DNA of 64,000 bases from UMGS1908 sp964432825 (lineage in GTDB: Bacteria; Bacillota; Clostridia; Christensenellales; UBA1242), in NCBI GenBank assembly GCA_964432825.1, contig CAYSOX010000007.1, positions 1 through 64,000 on the forward strand. Direction: 5' to 3'. Under the pieces are notes generated by a model. The model saw only the letters and a list, made by a program, of their open reading frames with translations, was not told the DNA's origin and did no database searches. The position numbers were made by a program, and so were the translations under genes. How positions within the stretch are numbered: position 1 is the stretch's first letter; the number at the start of each line of letters is the position of its first letter. This document shows positions 44,093 through 53,166 of this stretch, piece by piece.

Positions 44093-44626
44093 TTACACCC
44101 CACATATCAAATAAATTATTCCGACCAAAATTGAAAATGTTACGCCGTTTACAATAACCGGTCCTGCAACATAGAACATTTTGGCACCCAAACCGAAAAC
44201 CAAACCTTCTTTTCTAAACTCCATTGCCGAACTTGTGATTGAATTTGCAAAACCAGTTATTGGAATAACCGTGCCGGCACCCGCAAATCGTCCAAGTTTA
44301 TCAAAAACGCCCAAACCGGTTGTTATGGTTGTCAAACTTATGATGATTATATTTATCCAACTTGCAACCGTTTTGTAATTCATTATTGGGTCAACTGCTT
44401 TAAAAATATCTCCAATAAGTTGTCCAAAACAGCAGATACTTCCGCCCACCAAAAAGGCGTGAAAAAGTGGTTTTAGCCAAGAACCTTTGGGGGCTTTAGC
44501 CTCAATATAGTCCAAATACTCTGCATTTCGCTTTTCAAAATTCCTTTTTGCGTCACATTCTAAAACTTTTTCTATTCTTTGGGTTGTAGAATTTAATTTG
44601 TTTTTTTTTGAAATATAAGTGTTCAT
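44093..44626 (-). CDS. spoVAC: Stage V sporulation protein AC
   Basis: Membrane protein of the dipicolinic-acid channel, mechanosensitive in B. subtilis. From ATG 44626 it has 177 residues with about five helices, KGSWLKPLFHAFLVGGSICC and GAGTVIPITGFANSI. AGAGGTGA lies five bases upstream of this ATG; the reading frame runs on to 44716 without a better start. First gene of the spoVAC-AD-AE operon. A forespore (sigma-G) promoter is expected, but I could not identify one with confidence. Confidence 0.94.
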   Translation of the reverse strand: MNTYISKKNKLNSTTQRIEKVLECDAKRNFEKRNAEYLDYIEAKAPKGSWLKPLFHAFLVGGSICCFGQLIGDIFKAVDPIMNYKTVASWINIIIISLTTITTGLGVFDKLGRFAGAGTVIPITGFANSITSSAMEFRKEGLVFGLGAKMFYVAGPVIVNGVTFSILVGIIYLICGV

Positions 44627-44880
44627 AAATTCACCTCTAAATCGTTTTATACCGATTATCGCCAAAAAATTTGTTTTCATACACATAATTTTTGAATTAT
44701 TTTTAAATTTTCTCAAAGACTATTACTATATACTATCATTTGACGCTAATTTTAATGTAATTTCTAAAGTTTAAAATTATTTGTATGAATTTTTGATAAA
44801 ATTACATATTATTATCGTCAAATTATAAAAATTTTTAAACCTTTGATTTTATGCAAAAAAATAAACTTAGGAGACTATTA

Positions 44881-47661
44881 ATGAAAAAATATATAATTAT
44901 ATTAGTTACTCTTTTAATTCCTACATTCTTTTGTTCGGGATGTGTTGCAACCGACACCGAAATTGCCAATTCTTTGGATGGCAATATGACACGACTCGTG
45001 TATTCCGTTGGGTATTTAGATAGCATTAGCCAAACCGAAATGGCTGACCTCATTCAAAACACTAGTTATTTTGGAGGCGTTGAAACTCTTCAAAATAGTA
45101 ATTTGGGATTGTCTGGACTAAAAGAGAACAACTTTAGGACAAGTGTTTTTAGTAACCCGCTCACTTCTATAAATTCTAGCATAAACCGAAATTTTGAATC
45201 GCCAAGCACTGCGAATTTTTCTTCCTCTAATTTTAATGGTGAAAATTGTTCTTCATATAATCAATACGGCTCAACTGGTATATACGGAAATAATACAAAC
45301 GAATCCGCCAATGTTTTAACGGGACTAGCAAACTCTTCGGGCGACGGATTAATTAATAACAGCAACACAAATTGTAATTTTTGCGAAAATTGTAATTATA
45401 GAAATAAAAATTTAACTGGTAACACTTTAAGCGGTAATAACAATTTTGCAGGGGGGACTAATATGTATGGTGGTAATTTGGCGGGTGGTTCTAATACATA
45501 TAATTGCAACACATGTGCCGGTGGGTGCAACACCAAAGTTTATCCAAATGGAAATTTGAATACAAATGGTGAAAATCTTAATGGAAACAATACGCCTTGC
45601 GAAAACTACGGAATTGCCACCCTTCCACTTGTGGATGATGAATACCCTATAGCGGATAATGTAAACACCGGAAATGCATCTGCAAATGCTCTTGGAGGAC
45701 TTTATGAAACAAATGGAGCAACATCAATTAACGGAACCCAAACTGGATTAAACACCTCTTTTAATGGTCAAGAAAACATTAACACTTTAGATAGTGTCGG
45801 AAATTTAAATTCGGCAACGACTGAAACAATCACGGATGAAAACAATCAAACAAGCGGACTTTCGGGGGTTGTGGACACCTCGCTTCTATTATCTTCTGCT
45901 AGTGATTTGAATGAAATTTTAATGCTTATTAGTCAAAAACGCGGTATTATAATGCTTTACTGTACCGATTTGAGAGCGGGCAAAGGAACACTTACTGCCG
46001 ACAGCAAAGAGGCTATAACTGAATATATTGCGATAATAAAAGAAACCACCAATTACCTAAACACCTACTCTAATACGCTAACAACTTATATGAACAATAT
46101 AAAAACTATTGCTTACACCGAAAACGCACAAGAGTTAATAAATGCAAAACTCATTAGAACCAATGAAATATTAAAGACTCGATATGCAAAACTTGACACT
46201 TGTATTGATTCGCTTGATGCAATTATTTCAATACTTCAGCGGTCTATTGGAATGGATTATGCATCTAATTACACACTCCAAACTGAAACGCAAAATGTGG
46301 CTATAAACAATGGTTCAGCACTAAATAATTCTACCGAAATTATTGAATCACAAGGAAATATTTTAAACAATTCAACGGCAAACTTGCAGTCTAGCCAAAA
46401 TTTAAATTCGTATAATAACGAATTGAATTCAACCTCAAAAATTTTGAATGGTAGTACAAATTTAAACTATAATGAAAATTTTACGATTAACCCTTATTCT
46501 AATAACTCAAACCTCAGCAACAATAATTGTGAGAACAACCTTTCAAATAGTTGCGGGAACTATGATAACCCCGTTTATCCATATTGCAATAATTTAAGTA
46601 TTAATAAAAATTGCACTTGCGACACAATAAATCGCACCGCAAATAATAACCGTATTAATGATAGTTTTAATACCAATGCGCAAAATCAAAATGGAAATAC
46701 AAAAATACTAAATGAAAAATTTTCTTCGGGTAATAACTTGGTAAGCGAGACCAATAATATTGCGGGAAACACCTTGGGAAAGGAAATTGAGAATAGCACT
46801 ATTGGGAGTAACTTGGCAGTCGGAATTGATAATACTACTGCGGGAAACACTTTGGGAAAGGAAATTGAGAATAATACTGTTGGTGGCAACTTTGCTGACG
46901 GAATTAATAACAATGTTACGGGAAATAATTCTAATATTGAGAGTGTTTTAAGTGGACTGCCAGCAAACACGCAAACTTTAATTTTAAATCAAAGCCCAAA
47001 CCAAACCACTGAAGATATTTTAAACGGATACCCAACCGCCTCACCAATAACATCACCAAACCCAACCAATATAATTTCATCAATTGAGGTGAGTTCCAGC
47101 GCGACCGATTTAATGGATGAAGAAAATACTACTCAATCAATAAAAGAATTAAAAGAAGACAAAACTAAAATTCAAAACAAAATAATAGATTCAAATGTTG
47201 TTGTTATGCCTCAAGGTGATGAATTAAGTTTATCCGAAAACCAAAAAGATTCAAAAAACAAGGGATTGAGTTTAGAAAATAATAATGTTGACAGTGAAAA
47301 ATTGCACTCAAAATTAAATACAAAAAAGAACGAAACTAAAAGTGAAAAGACAAAAGATGAATTAAACACTAAAAATAATCAAAATACTACTAATATTGAA
47401 AAAAATATAATTTTGGTTAATGACACAAAGTTTGCAAACAGCGACAATTTCGAAACTTCAAAAACTAGTTCAAGTTTAAACGAAAATCTTCAATTAGAAA
47501 ACTTTGACGAAAAAACAACTACCGAATTTATAAACCATATTTCATCAACCACCCTACCTACTATTGAGTCAGACAAAATGTTTTCAGCAACCACACTTTT
47601 ACCCGTCGTTAAAGAACAGGACACCGTAAAAACTCTACCTTACTATCCACAATTTAATTAA
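44881..47661 (+). CDS. Large Asn-rich putative lipoprotein
   Basis: Unknown function. The 926-residue protein starts with a signal sequence (KKYIIILVTLLIPTFFC) ending in CSGC, an imperfect lipobox. Two long stretches (about 60-320 and 470-700) are extremely rich in Asn, Ser, Thr and Gly, with Cys clusters (NCNFCENCN, CNTCAGGC, NCTCD). Residues about 330-457 are a predicted helical domain with few Asn. A 26-residue unit (AGNTLGKEIEN...) occurs twice in tandem at 46762-46917. The C-terminal 180 residues are Lys/Asn/Glu-rich. ATG 44881 has AGGAG upstream. Divergence from spoVA hints at a spore-surface role, which is only a guess. Confidence 0.72.
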   Translation: MKKYIIILVTLLIPTFFCSGCVATDTEIANSLDGNMTRLVYSVGYLDSISQTEMADLIQNTSYFGGVETLQNSNLGLSGLKENNFRTSVFSNPLTSINSSINRNFESPSTANFSSSNFNGENCSSYNQYGSTGIYGNNTNESANVLTGLANSSGDGLINNSNTNCNFCENCNYRNKNLTGNTLSGNNNFAGGTNMYGGNLAGGSNTYNCNTCAGGCNTKVYPNGNLNTNGENLNGNNTPCENYGIATLPLVDDEYPIADNVNTGNASANALGGLYETNGATSINGTQTGLNTSFNGQENINTLDSVGNLNSATTETITDENNQTSGLSGVVDTSLLLSSASDLNEILMLISQKRGIIMLYCTDLRAGKGTLTADSKEAITEYIAIIKETTNYLNTYSNTLTTYMNNIKTIAYTENAQELINAKLIRTNEILKTRYAKLDTCIDSLDAIISILQRSIGMDYASNYTLQTETQNVAINNGSALNNSTEIIESQGNILNNSTANLQSSQNLNSYNNELNSTSKILNGSTNLNYNENFTINPYSNNSNLSNNNCENNLSNSCGNYDNPVYPYCNNLSINKNCTCDTINRTANNNRINDSFNTNAQNQNGNTKILNEKFSSGNNLVSETNNIAGNTLGKEIENSTIGSNLAVGIDNTTAGNTLGKEIENNTVGGNFADGINNNVTGNNSNIESVLSGLPANTQTLILNQSPNQTTEDILNGYPTASPITSPNPTNIISSIEVSSSATDLMDEENTTQSIKELKEDKTKIQNKIIDSNVVVMPQGDELSLSENQKDSKNKGLSLENNNVDSEKLHSKLNTKKNETKSEKTKDELNTKNNQNTTNIEKNIILVNDTKFANSDNFETSKTSSSLNENLQLENFDEKTTTEFINHISSTTLPTIESDKMFSATTLLPVVKEQDTVKTLPYYPQFN
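46762..46917 (+). repeat. 78-bp in-frame tandem repeat in the Asn-rich gene
   Basis: Two units of 78 bp, at 46762 and 46840, encode AGNTLGKEIENSTIG... and AGNTLGKEIENNTVG.... Confidence 0.75.
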
Positions 47662-47859
47662 GTTTAATTTGCAAAATTTTAATAAATTTTCTAATTAAAA
47701 TATTAAATTTCCCCTTAAAAATTTTTTGTAAATATTTATTGGATTTTTGAATTATTTTTACGATTTTTATGATTTATCAATTTTTAAAAGTTGTTTTTAG
47801 CCCCAAAATTGCCCCTATTTCGAAAACTATACCCTTATTAATAAGTAAGTCAACTTAAA

Positions 47860-47885
47860 AAACAGCCCAAATTTTAGGGCTGTTT
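47860..47885. terminator. Bidirectional terminator
   Basis: AAACAGCCC/GGGCTGTTT with an eight-base loop between the convergent Asn-rich and beta-lactamase-fold genes; A-rich before and T-rich after. The remaining 47662-47859 is AT-rich without other features. Confidence 0.7.
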
Positions 47886-47908
47886 CATTTATTTATTTTC
47901 GCAAAATT

Positions 47909-49126
47909 TTACGCAACTTTTGGGGCTTTTATAATAGACTCATGTGTCCAAGTTTTTTGATTTTTTTCAAGCCATCCGCTGTTTTTTAGTACTATGTTGT
48001 TATTTGAACATTGCACATTGTAATCTGATTTTTTAGCCATATAAACAATATTTCCATTAAATGACTCATATTCATTTTTTGAATAATTTACACACAAAGT
48101 TGTAACATAAACACACTCGGTATATTTTGAAATTACATCTATAAACTTTTGTGTTGGGAATTGATTTAAAACATTTTGGGTGTATTCTGAACTTCCCGCA
48201 CAACAGCAAACGCAAACTACTTTTGGTTTTACAACACTCATCAAATCGTCGGTTGAAGATGTTTTTGAGCCATGATGACCCGCCTTGTATAAATCACAAT
48301 CGGCAACATTTAATTCTCCAGTTTTATAATTTTCCGCCAACCACTTTTCACCCTCGGCTTCTAAATCCCCAGTAAACAAAAACTTCTGTTCGGGTGTTTT
48401 AATTAAAGTACAAACCGAATAATCGTTTTCGGTTGAGGCTTTTGTTGTATAATATTTGCTATTCAAAATATTTAAAGTTATATCACCACTTTCGGTATTT
48501 CCTATTACATATTGATTTTTTGCATCTCCCGAATTTTCAACACATTCACTAGCCGTATATGTTTTTGTTCCGCGAGCCTCGGCTTCCGCAAGTTCTCTTT
48601 TGAAGTTTTTATACAGCGAACTACTATCCTTTTGATTGGTTTTTGCAAAATAAATTATTGTGCCAATTTCATATAAATCAAAAATACTTTTCACATTTTC
48701 TGGTGTCGCGAAACCCGCATAATGGTCTTGATGGGCGTGAGTTACTATAACATATTCAATTTTGCCGTCGGTTATATAATTATTAAGGTAACTTGAAACA
48801 GTTGTTACACTGTTAGACTTTGAACCGCAATCTATCAATATATCCGTTTCATAGGCTTCTCCGCTTGCATTTATTCCACTGGCCTTTATGTAGGTGCAGT
48901 CACCTGTATATTTATTTCCAAGTTCCAAAAAATGAACAGAAACATCAGATTCATTAACATTTATTTCCGCCAAATTATTTGATGTATTACTGCTTGCTTT
49001 GGAATAAAAAACCTCTTCTGAGACTTCCAACTCTTCCGTTAATGGAAGGTTTACATAGGTGATTACTCCAAAACCACCAACCACTCCAAGTATTAATGCA
49101 ACAAAACAAATTATAAATCTTTTCAT
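47909..49126 (-). CDS. Membrane-anchored metallo-beta-lactamase-fold hydrolase, ComEC-like
   Basis: The 405-residue protein has an N-terminal helix (about 1-23), then a metallo-beta-lactamase domain: LIDCGSKS, the zinc motif VTHAHQDHYAG (about 134-144), FLFTGDLEAEG and KAGHHGS. KAGHHGS and GDLEAEGE recall the C-terminal nuclease-like domain of ComEC and its stand-alone relatives. The active site should face outside the cell. It overlaps the 49126 gene by one base, so the two act together. DNA or another phosphoester is the likely substrate, not proven. Confidence 0.82.
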   Translation of the reverse strand: MKRFIICFVALILGVVGGFGVITYVNLPLTEELEVSEEVFYSKASSNTSNNLAEINVNESDVSVHFLELGNKYTGDCTYIKASGINASGEAYETDILIDCGSKSNSVTTVSSYLNNYITDGKIEYVIVTHAHQDHYAGFATPENVKSIFDLYEIGTIIYFAKTNQKDSSSLYKNFKRELAEAEARGTKTYTASECVENSGDAKNQYVIGNTESGDITLNILNSKYYTTKASTENDYSVCTLIKTPEQKFLFTGDLEAEGEKWLAENYKTGELNVADCDLYKAGHHGSKTSSTDDLMSVVKPKVVCVCCCAGSSEYTQNVLNQFPTQKFIDVISKYTECVYVTTLCVNYSKNEYESFNGNIVYMAKKSDYNVQCSNNNIVLKNSGWLEKNQKTWTHESIIKAPKVA

Positions 49127-49737
49127 TATTCAACTCCTCCATCAGGTGATACTGTAGATTCTTCAGTCGGCAAGTCGCTAGAACCCTCCTCAGGTGTAAC
49201 CACCACTTCATTTGCCGAATTTTTTTCTTCTTCTTCAGAAGGCTCCACCACTGTTATTAAGCGAATTTTTTGGACTTTGAAAATTGAACCATATTTTAGT
49301 TCGTTCGTTGAATAAATTATATAAAATGTACCTACTTTATCTGAGTGATACAAACCATTTTCATCAACTTTTAAATTTGTGTCTACCACCACTTTATCTT
49401 CAATGTTTTTACCAAAAGCAACAATGTTGACACCTTCATCGCGGTATTTATCGTTTAATGTAATTGTGATTTCCTCTTCACCACGAATGGTAAATTCGTC
49501 CTTTTTACAAACTAAATAAAATGAGCCTATGCCAATGCCCACACCCAAAACCAAAACAAGCAATGCCATTAGCACACCTTTAAGACCCAATCCCTTAACT
49601 GCCTTTTTGGCTTTTCTTGACCTTCGTTTTTTTGACCTTTTGGAATTGTAGGTATAACTAGCCTCTTCTTCACTTCCTATTGGGAAATTAATTGTTGCTC
49701 TTCTTGAAGTCTTTTTTACCGATGAATTTTCAGCCAT
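49126..49737 (-). CDS. Membrane-anchored protein with extracellular beta-domain
   Basis: A 203-residue protein with a very basic cytoplasmic start (SKRSKKRRSRKAKKAVKG), one helix (about 56-78) and an outside domain (EITITLNDKYRDEGVNIVAF... GTFYIIYSTN) resembling DUF5011/bacterial Ig-like folds. The tail is acidic and Ser/Glu-rich. It may scaffold the beta-lactamase-fold partner, whose start overlaps its stop. A 245-base leader carries the second copy of the candidate structured RNA, so the operon may be regulated by it. Confidence 0.7.
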   Translation of the reverse strand: MAENSSVKKTSRRATINFPIGSEEEASYTYNSKRSKKRRSRKAKKAVKGLGLKGVLMALLVLVLGVGIGIGSFYLVCKKDEFTIRGEEEITITLNDKYRDEGVNIVAFGKNIEDKVVVDTNLKVDENGLYHSDKVGTFYIIYSTNELKYGSIFKVQKIRLITVVEPSEEEEKNSANEVVVTPEEGSSDLPTEESTVSPDGGVE

Positions 49738-50239
49738 TATTTTCTCCTTTTATTATTAATTAAAAACTATATTTCAGATTTGTTTGAATATGTCTAGTAA
49801 TTAAAGAAGTCTTCCCATTTAATTAACTTATACTTACAGAATGTTCAAACAACACATTTTATACCCCGTGTGATGTGAATTTGTTCTCAAGTTCACAAAT
49901 CTCGTTTGCTAACGCAACCACCGTAATAGATAACGGCATCACAGTTTGTAAAACCATCAGTTGCGGGGATTTATTCCTTCGGACTGCTTTTCGACAACTT
50001 CCGATAATATAACATAACTATTTTAACATATTGCAAGAAAAACACAAAACATTTTTGTATACCTTGTAAAAATTGTTGATTTCTAAAATAGCAATATTTT
50101 AAACGGTTTGGTACAATAATTTAACTAGCATTTGGCAAAAAATTTTAACCTTTAAACAAATAAAGCGTATTTCTAAAATTTTCACCATTTAATTATTTTT
50201 CTCATTTTTTAGAACTATTTAAAAACTGAATTAAAATTG
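49738..50239. other. Leader and intergenic region holding the structured RNA
   Basis: About 500 bases. The part 49738-49981 is the leader of the 49737 gene and holds the candidate RNA (49864-49981). Further up, 49990-50060 has -10-like TATATT and -35-like TTGCAA elements on the minus strand at non-ideal spacing. The rest to the tRNA promoter is AT-rich without a gene. Confidence 0.5.
49864..49981 (-). ncRNA. Candidate structured RNA, copy 2 (full length)
   Basis: Same core and spacing as 1-109. Here the variable hairpin is CCGT/ACGG with different sequence from the other copy, followed by GGTGGTTGCG-TTAGCAA, a third hairpin ATTTGT/ACAAAT, and closing elements GATG/CATC and CCCCG/CGGGG. Stems differ in sequence but are kept, the signature of conserved RNA structure. 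It lies in the leader of the anchored protein/beta-lactamase-fold operon. A terminator or ribosome-site sequestration switch was not obvious. Confidence 0.55.
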
Positions 50240-50268
50240 TTGACAAATTTGTTTCAATATGATATTAT
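50240..50268 (+). promoter_or_regulatory. Promoter of tRNA-Trp
   Basis: TTGACA and TATTAT separated by 17 bases, 22 bases before the tRNA. Confidence 0.7.
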
Positions 50269-50290
50269 AATTAAGTCAATTGAAAAATTT

Positions 50291-50366
50291 AGGGGAATAG
50301 CGCAATTGGTAGAGTAGCGGTCTCCAAAACCGTCGGTTGGGGGTTCGAGTCCCTCTTCCCCTGCCA
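50291..50366 (+). tRNA. tRNA-Trp (anticodon CCA)
   Basis: Full cloverleaf: acceptor AGGGGAA/TTCCCCT, D-arm with AATTGGTAGAGT, anticodon stem CGGT/ACCG around CTCCAAA, T-loop GGTTCGAGTCC, discriminator G and encoded CCA. It is a single tRNA unit with its own promoter and terminator. Confidence 0.95.
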
Positions 50367-50367
50367 A

Positions 50368-50397
50368 AATCCGTAAGTTAACTTGCGGATTTTTTTA
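50368..50397 (+). terminator. Terminator of tRNA-Trp
   Basis: AATCCG-TAAGT/ACTTG-CGGATT stem with a short loop, followed by seven T. Confidence 0.8.
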
Positions 50398-50400
50398 TTG

Positions 50401-50452
50401 AAAAAAACCTCCCGCGGGACTTGACTAATTAGCCACCACGGGAAGTTTTTTT
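50401..50452. terminator. Second hairpin after the tRNA
   Basis: AAAAAAC-C-TCCCG-C-GG pairs with CC-A-CGGGA-A-GTTTTTT, giving a terminator usable on both strands between the tRNA and the convergent IscU-like gene. The words TTCCCG and GCTAAT recall the 66-bp repeat at 34190. Confidence 0.6.
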
Positions 50453-50628
50453 TACTTAAACTATAGAAATTTAAAAACTACAAAATTCTATTAATATACA
50501 TTTAAGTTTCAATATTATTTATTACATGCTATTTGGTTTTAAAATCAAAATTAAAATTTCAATCACCATTTAAACAAACTTTATATTGTTATCCTATTAT
50601 TTCAACACAATATAATTGTGTGCAGGTT

Positions 50629-51612
50629 TTAAACTCTTTTTTTCTTCTTTGTTTTTCTTCCTTCTTCTGGAGTTTCATCAAACTTAAAATTTAGTTGAGA
50701 AATTGCATTGGTAAGTTGTTCGGTTATGCTATCAATTTCATCAATCATATTTTCGCTTTCCATTCCATCTTGATTGTAAAACTTTGTTTCGGTATTTTCC
50801 GAATTTTCAACAATTTCGCCATTTACCTTTTTTTCGGTTTTTGTGGTAGTTGTTATAACTTTTGTAACTGGGCTTTCGCTATTTTCAGGTTCGTCAACAA
50901 CTCTTACTTCAATTTTTGTTGGTGCAACAACTTTCTTTTTAGGTTTTTCTTCAACATTTTTAGAAACTTTAGCGGACTTGTCGCTATTTCTAACTTTTGC
51001 ACTGTTTTTTGAAGTATTTGCTTTCGCTTTTGAGGTTGATTTGCTTTTTTCTATCTTTTTAGAATCCACTTTTTTATCCAAATCATCTGCTTTTTGTAAG
51101 TCTTTTATGGTTTTAGTTGTTACCATTTCAGATTCTTCTAGCAAATCCAACTTAGAGTCTTTAATGTTATTAAAAACTGTAATATTCTTTGATGGGAAAA
51201 CTTCTTTCTTTCTTGAATCTCTTTGATTCAGCGTGCCTTTATCTCTTTTCTTGCGATAAAGCGTAATAACCTTTTTTAGAGTTAAAATGGAGAAAGTCAC
51301 CTTTGAATAATCTTGCTTCGAAATTTGTTTTAATGATGCAATTATATCTTTTTCGGTGATTTTTTCGGCTTCTTCTAAACTTTTGCCCGAACTTAGTTCG
51401 CAAAGTGTTGTCATACAAGCAAACAAATTGATTGAACCAAAGGCTTGGAAGGATATTGATTTTATTTTGTTATCTCTAACAACTATGTAAAATTTAGCGA
51501 CCTCGCCCGTTTCCTTGTTTTCGTTTTTTGCGATAGCATCGGCACCAATGGTTGCACCAGAATATTTCGAATTGTAAAAAAGTTCTATTGCGTTAGACGA
51601 ATATTTTTGCAT
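50629..51612 (-). CDS. IscU-like protein lacking cluster ligands, with long basic tail
   Basis: The first 115 residues have the NifU/IscU scaffold fold pattern (KFYIVVRDNKIKSISFQAFGS, GKSLEEAEKITEKDI). The ligand positions are changed: the ACGD-like site reads ETGE, FGCG reads FGSI, and HCS reads TFS. It therefore cannot bind a cluster in the usual way. Residues about 115-327 are a Lys/Ser/Glu/Val-rich, low-complexity tail ending KTKKKKRV. It follows the cysteine desulfurase by one base, as iscU follows iscS, suggesting a former or modified scaffold. Role unknown; it might be a regulator or sulfur-transfer partner. Confidence 0.72.
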   Translation of the reverse strand: MQKYSSNAIELFYNSKYSGATIGADAIAKNENKETGEVAKFYIVVRDNKIKSISFQAFGSINLFACMTTLCELSSGKSLEEAEKITEKDIIASLKQISKQDYSKVTFSILTLKKVITLYRKKRDKGTLNQRDSRKKEVFPSKNITVFNNIKDSKLDLLEESEMVTTKTIKDLQKADDLDKKVDSKKIEKSKSTSKAKANTSKNSAKVRNSDKSAKVSKNVEEKPKKKVVAPTKIEVRVVDEPENSESPVTKVITTTTKTEKKVNGEIVENSENTETKFYNQDGMESENMIDEIDSITEQLTNAISQLNFKFDETPEEGRKTKKKKRV

Positions 51613-51613
51613 A

Positions 51614-52783
51614 TTACTTTACCTCCTTTTTAACCTTAACGGGTGAAATTTGGCGAAGGTTAGCAACTATTTTCATAAGTTCGGCTATTGTGTAATCGAT
51701 TTCTTCAAGTGTGGTTAGGTAACTAAATGAAAATCTTACTGTGCTTTTTACTCTCTTTTTATCTAGCGCTTTAATAACATGTGAGCCACCTGCAACGCCT
51801 GACGAACAAGCAGAACCTGTGCTAACTGCAACACCGGCAAGGTCTAAAAGCATCAAAACTGCCTCACCATCAACATTCCTAAAGTCTACACTTACAATAT
51901 TATTGACCTGATTTATAAGACTGCCATTGATTTGTACATTTGGTATCTTTTCTAAAATTGTGTTGACAAAATATTTTTTAATTTTTGCAATAGATTTGTC
52001 GTGATTAGCAAAATTTGATGACAACAACTCACACGCCTTTGCAAAACCAACAACGCTTGGAACATCCACCGTTCCCGCTCTCATATTTCGCTCTTGCTCA
52101 CCACCAAACATCAACTTGTCAATTTTTGTGCCATTTTTAATGTATAATGCACCAATTCCTTTTGGACCATAGATTTTGTGAGCAGATAAACTTAGTGCGT
52201 CAATCCCCATATCTTGAACATCAATTTTGATTGAACTTAAGGCTTGAACGGCATCGGTATGGAATAAAACCCCATAACTTTCAGCAAGTTTAGCAATAGC
52301 CTTGATTGGTTGGATTGTGCCAAGTTCGTTATTTACAGTCATAACAGAAATTAAGATGGTCTTTTTTGTAATTAATTTTACAAGGTCTTTGTAATTAATT
52401 AACCCATCTTTGCCAATTTTGACATATGAAACCTTGAAGCCTTCCCTTTCTAATTGTTTGCAAGACTCCAAAATTGAAGGATGTTCAAACGCTGAAACAA
52501 TTATATGGTCGCCTTTATCTCTGTTTGCTCGTGCAAGTCCAAAAATTGCCCAGTTATTTGCTTCAGTTCCGCCCGAAGTGAAGTAAACTTCGTTTGGCTT
52601 ACAATTGATTGTTTTTGCAATTGACTGACGCGCATCCTCTAAAACACCCGAAGCCTCTCTTCCAAAAAAGTGCAAACTACTGCTATTGCCTGTGGTGTTT
52701 TGAAAGCAATTTAACATCTCTTTATATACATCTACATTTAAAGGCGTAGTAGCAGCGTAATCTAAATAAATTCTTTTATCCAT
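51614..52783 (-). CDS. Cysteine desulfurase, NifS/IscS type
   Basis: Supplies sulfur for Fe-S clusters or thiolation. The 389 residues hold TTPLNVDVY at the start, the PLP Lys in SAHKIYGPKG, HTDAVQAL and the catalytic Cys loop TGSACSSGVAGGSH, a long loop typical of group I IscS/NifS enzymes. GGGGGA precedes the ATG. The adjoining IscU-like protein lacks ligands, so the true scaffold may be encoded elsewhere. Its promoter (52815-52843) contains a palindrome that could bind a repressor. Confidence 0.93.
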   Translation of the reverse strand: MDKRIYLDYAATTPLNVDVYKEMLNCFQNTTGNSSSLHFFGREASGVLEDARQSIAKTINCKPNEVYFTSGGTEANNWAIFGLARANRDKGDHIIVSAFEHPSILESCKQLEREGFKVSYVKIGKDGLINYKDLVKLITKKTILISVMTVNNELGTIQPIKAIAKLAESYGVLFHTDAVQALSSIKIDVQDMGIDALSLSAHKIYGPKGIGALYIKNGTKIDKLMFGGEQERNMRAGTVDVPSVVGFAKACELLSSNFANHDKSIAKIKKYFVNTILEKIPNVQINGSLINQVNNIVSVDFRNVDGEAVLMLLDLAGVAVSTGSACSSGVAGGSHVIKALDKKRVKSTVRFSFSYLTTLEEIDYTIAELMKIVANLRQISPVKVKKEVK

Positions 52784-52814
52784 TAGAATTTGTCCCCCAC
52801 TAATATTTGTATGT

Positions 52815-52843
52815 ATTTTACCACATTATGTGTGTTTTGTCAA
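52815..52843 (-). promoter_or_regulatory. Promoter of the cysteine desulfurase gene with a spacer palindrome
   Basis: TTGACA and TAAAAT separated by 17 bases, 31 bases before the ATG. The spacer contains CACATAATGTG, an 11-base palindrome well placed as an operator. Confidence 0.65.
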
Positions 52844-52894
52844 TAGTGACAGATTACAAAATAGCGTCTTTTGATAATTTTTTGTTTTTTAAAA

Positions 52895-52931
52895 TTAAAA
52901 AATAGTAGCGTTTAATATAACTCTACTATTT
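52895..52931 (-). terminator. Terminator after the thioredoxin gene
   Basis: AAATAGTAG/CTACTATTT with TTTTAATTTT after it on the minus strand. It lies in the 380-base spacer 52784-53166, which otherwise holds only the promoter above and AT-rich sequence. Confidence 0.65.
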
Positions 52932-53166
52932 ATTGTTTATTTTGGTTATTCAATCAAAATGTTTGAAGAATTAAAAGCGGATAAACCTATTGATAACCCT
53001 GTAAAAATTTTGCACCACTAGTACAACTTAATGCCGGAAATTTGTAGGAATTGCGTGCTTTGGGTACGGCTTAATTTTGTGAACACCAGAAACTTCAATT
53101 CTTGAATATAACTAACTTTGTGAAACAATAAAATACCCGCTTTGGTAATTTAAAAAATTACGCTAA

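Noticed and set aside
50401..50452. Hairpin after tRNA-Trp as part of an integrated element's attachment site
   Set aside because: No duplicated tRNA 3' end is found nearby and the hairpin explains itself as a terminator.
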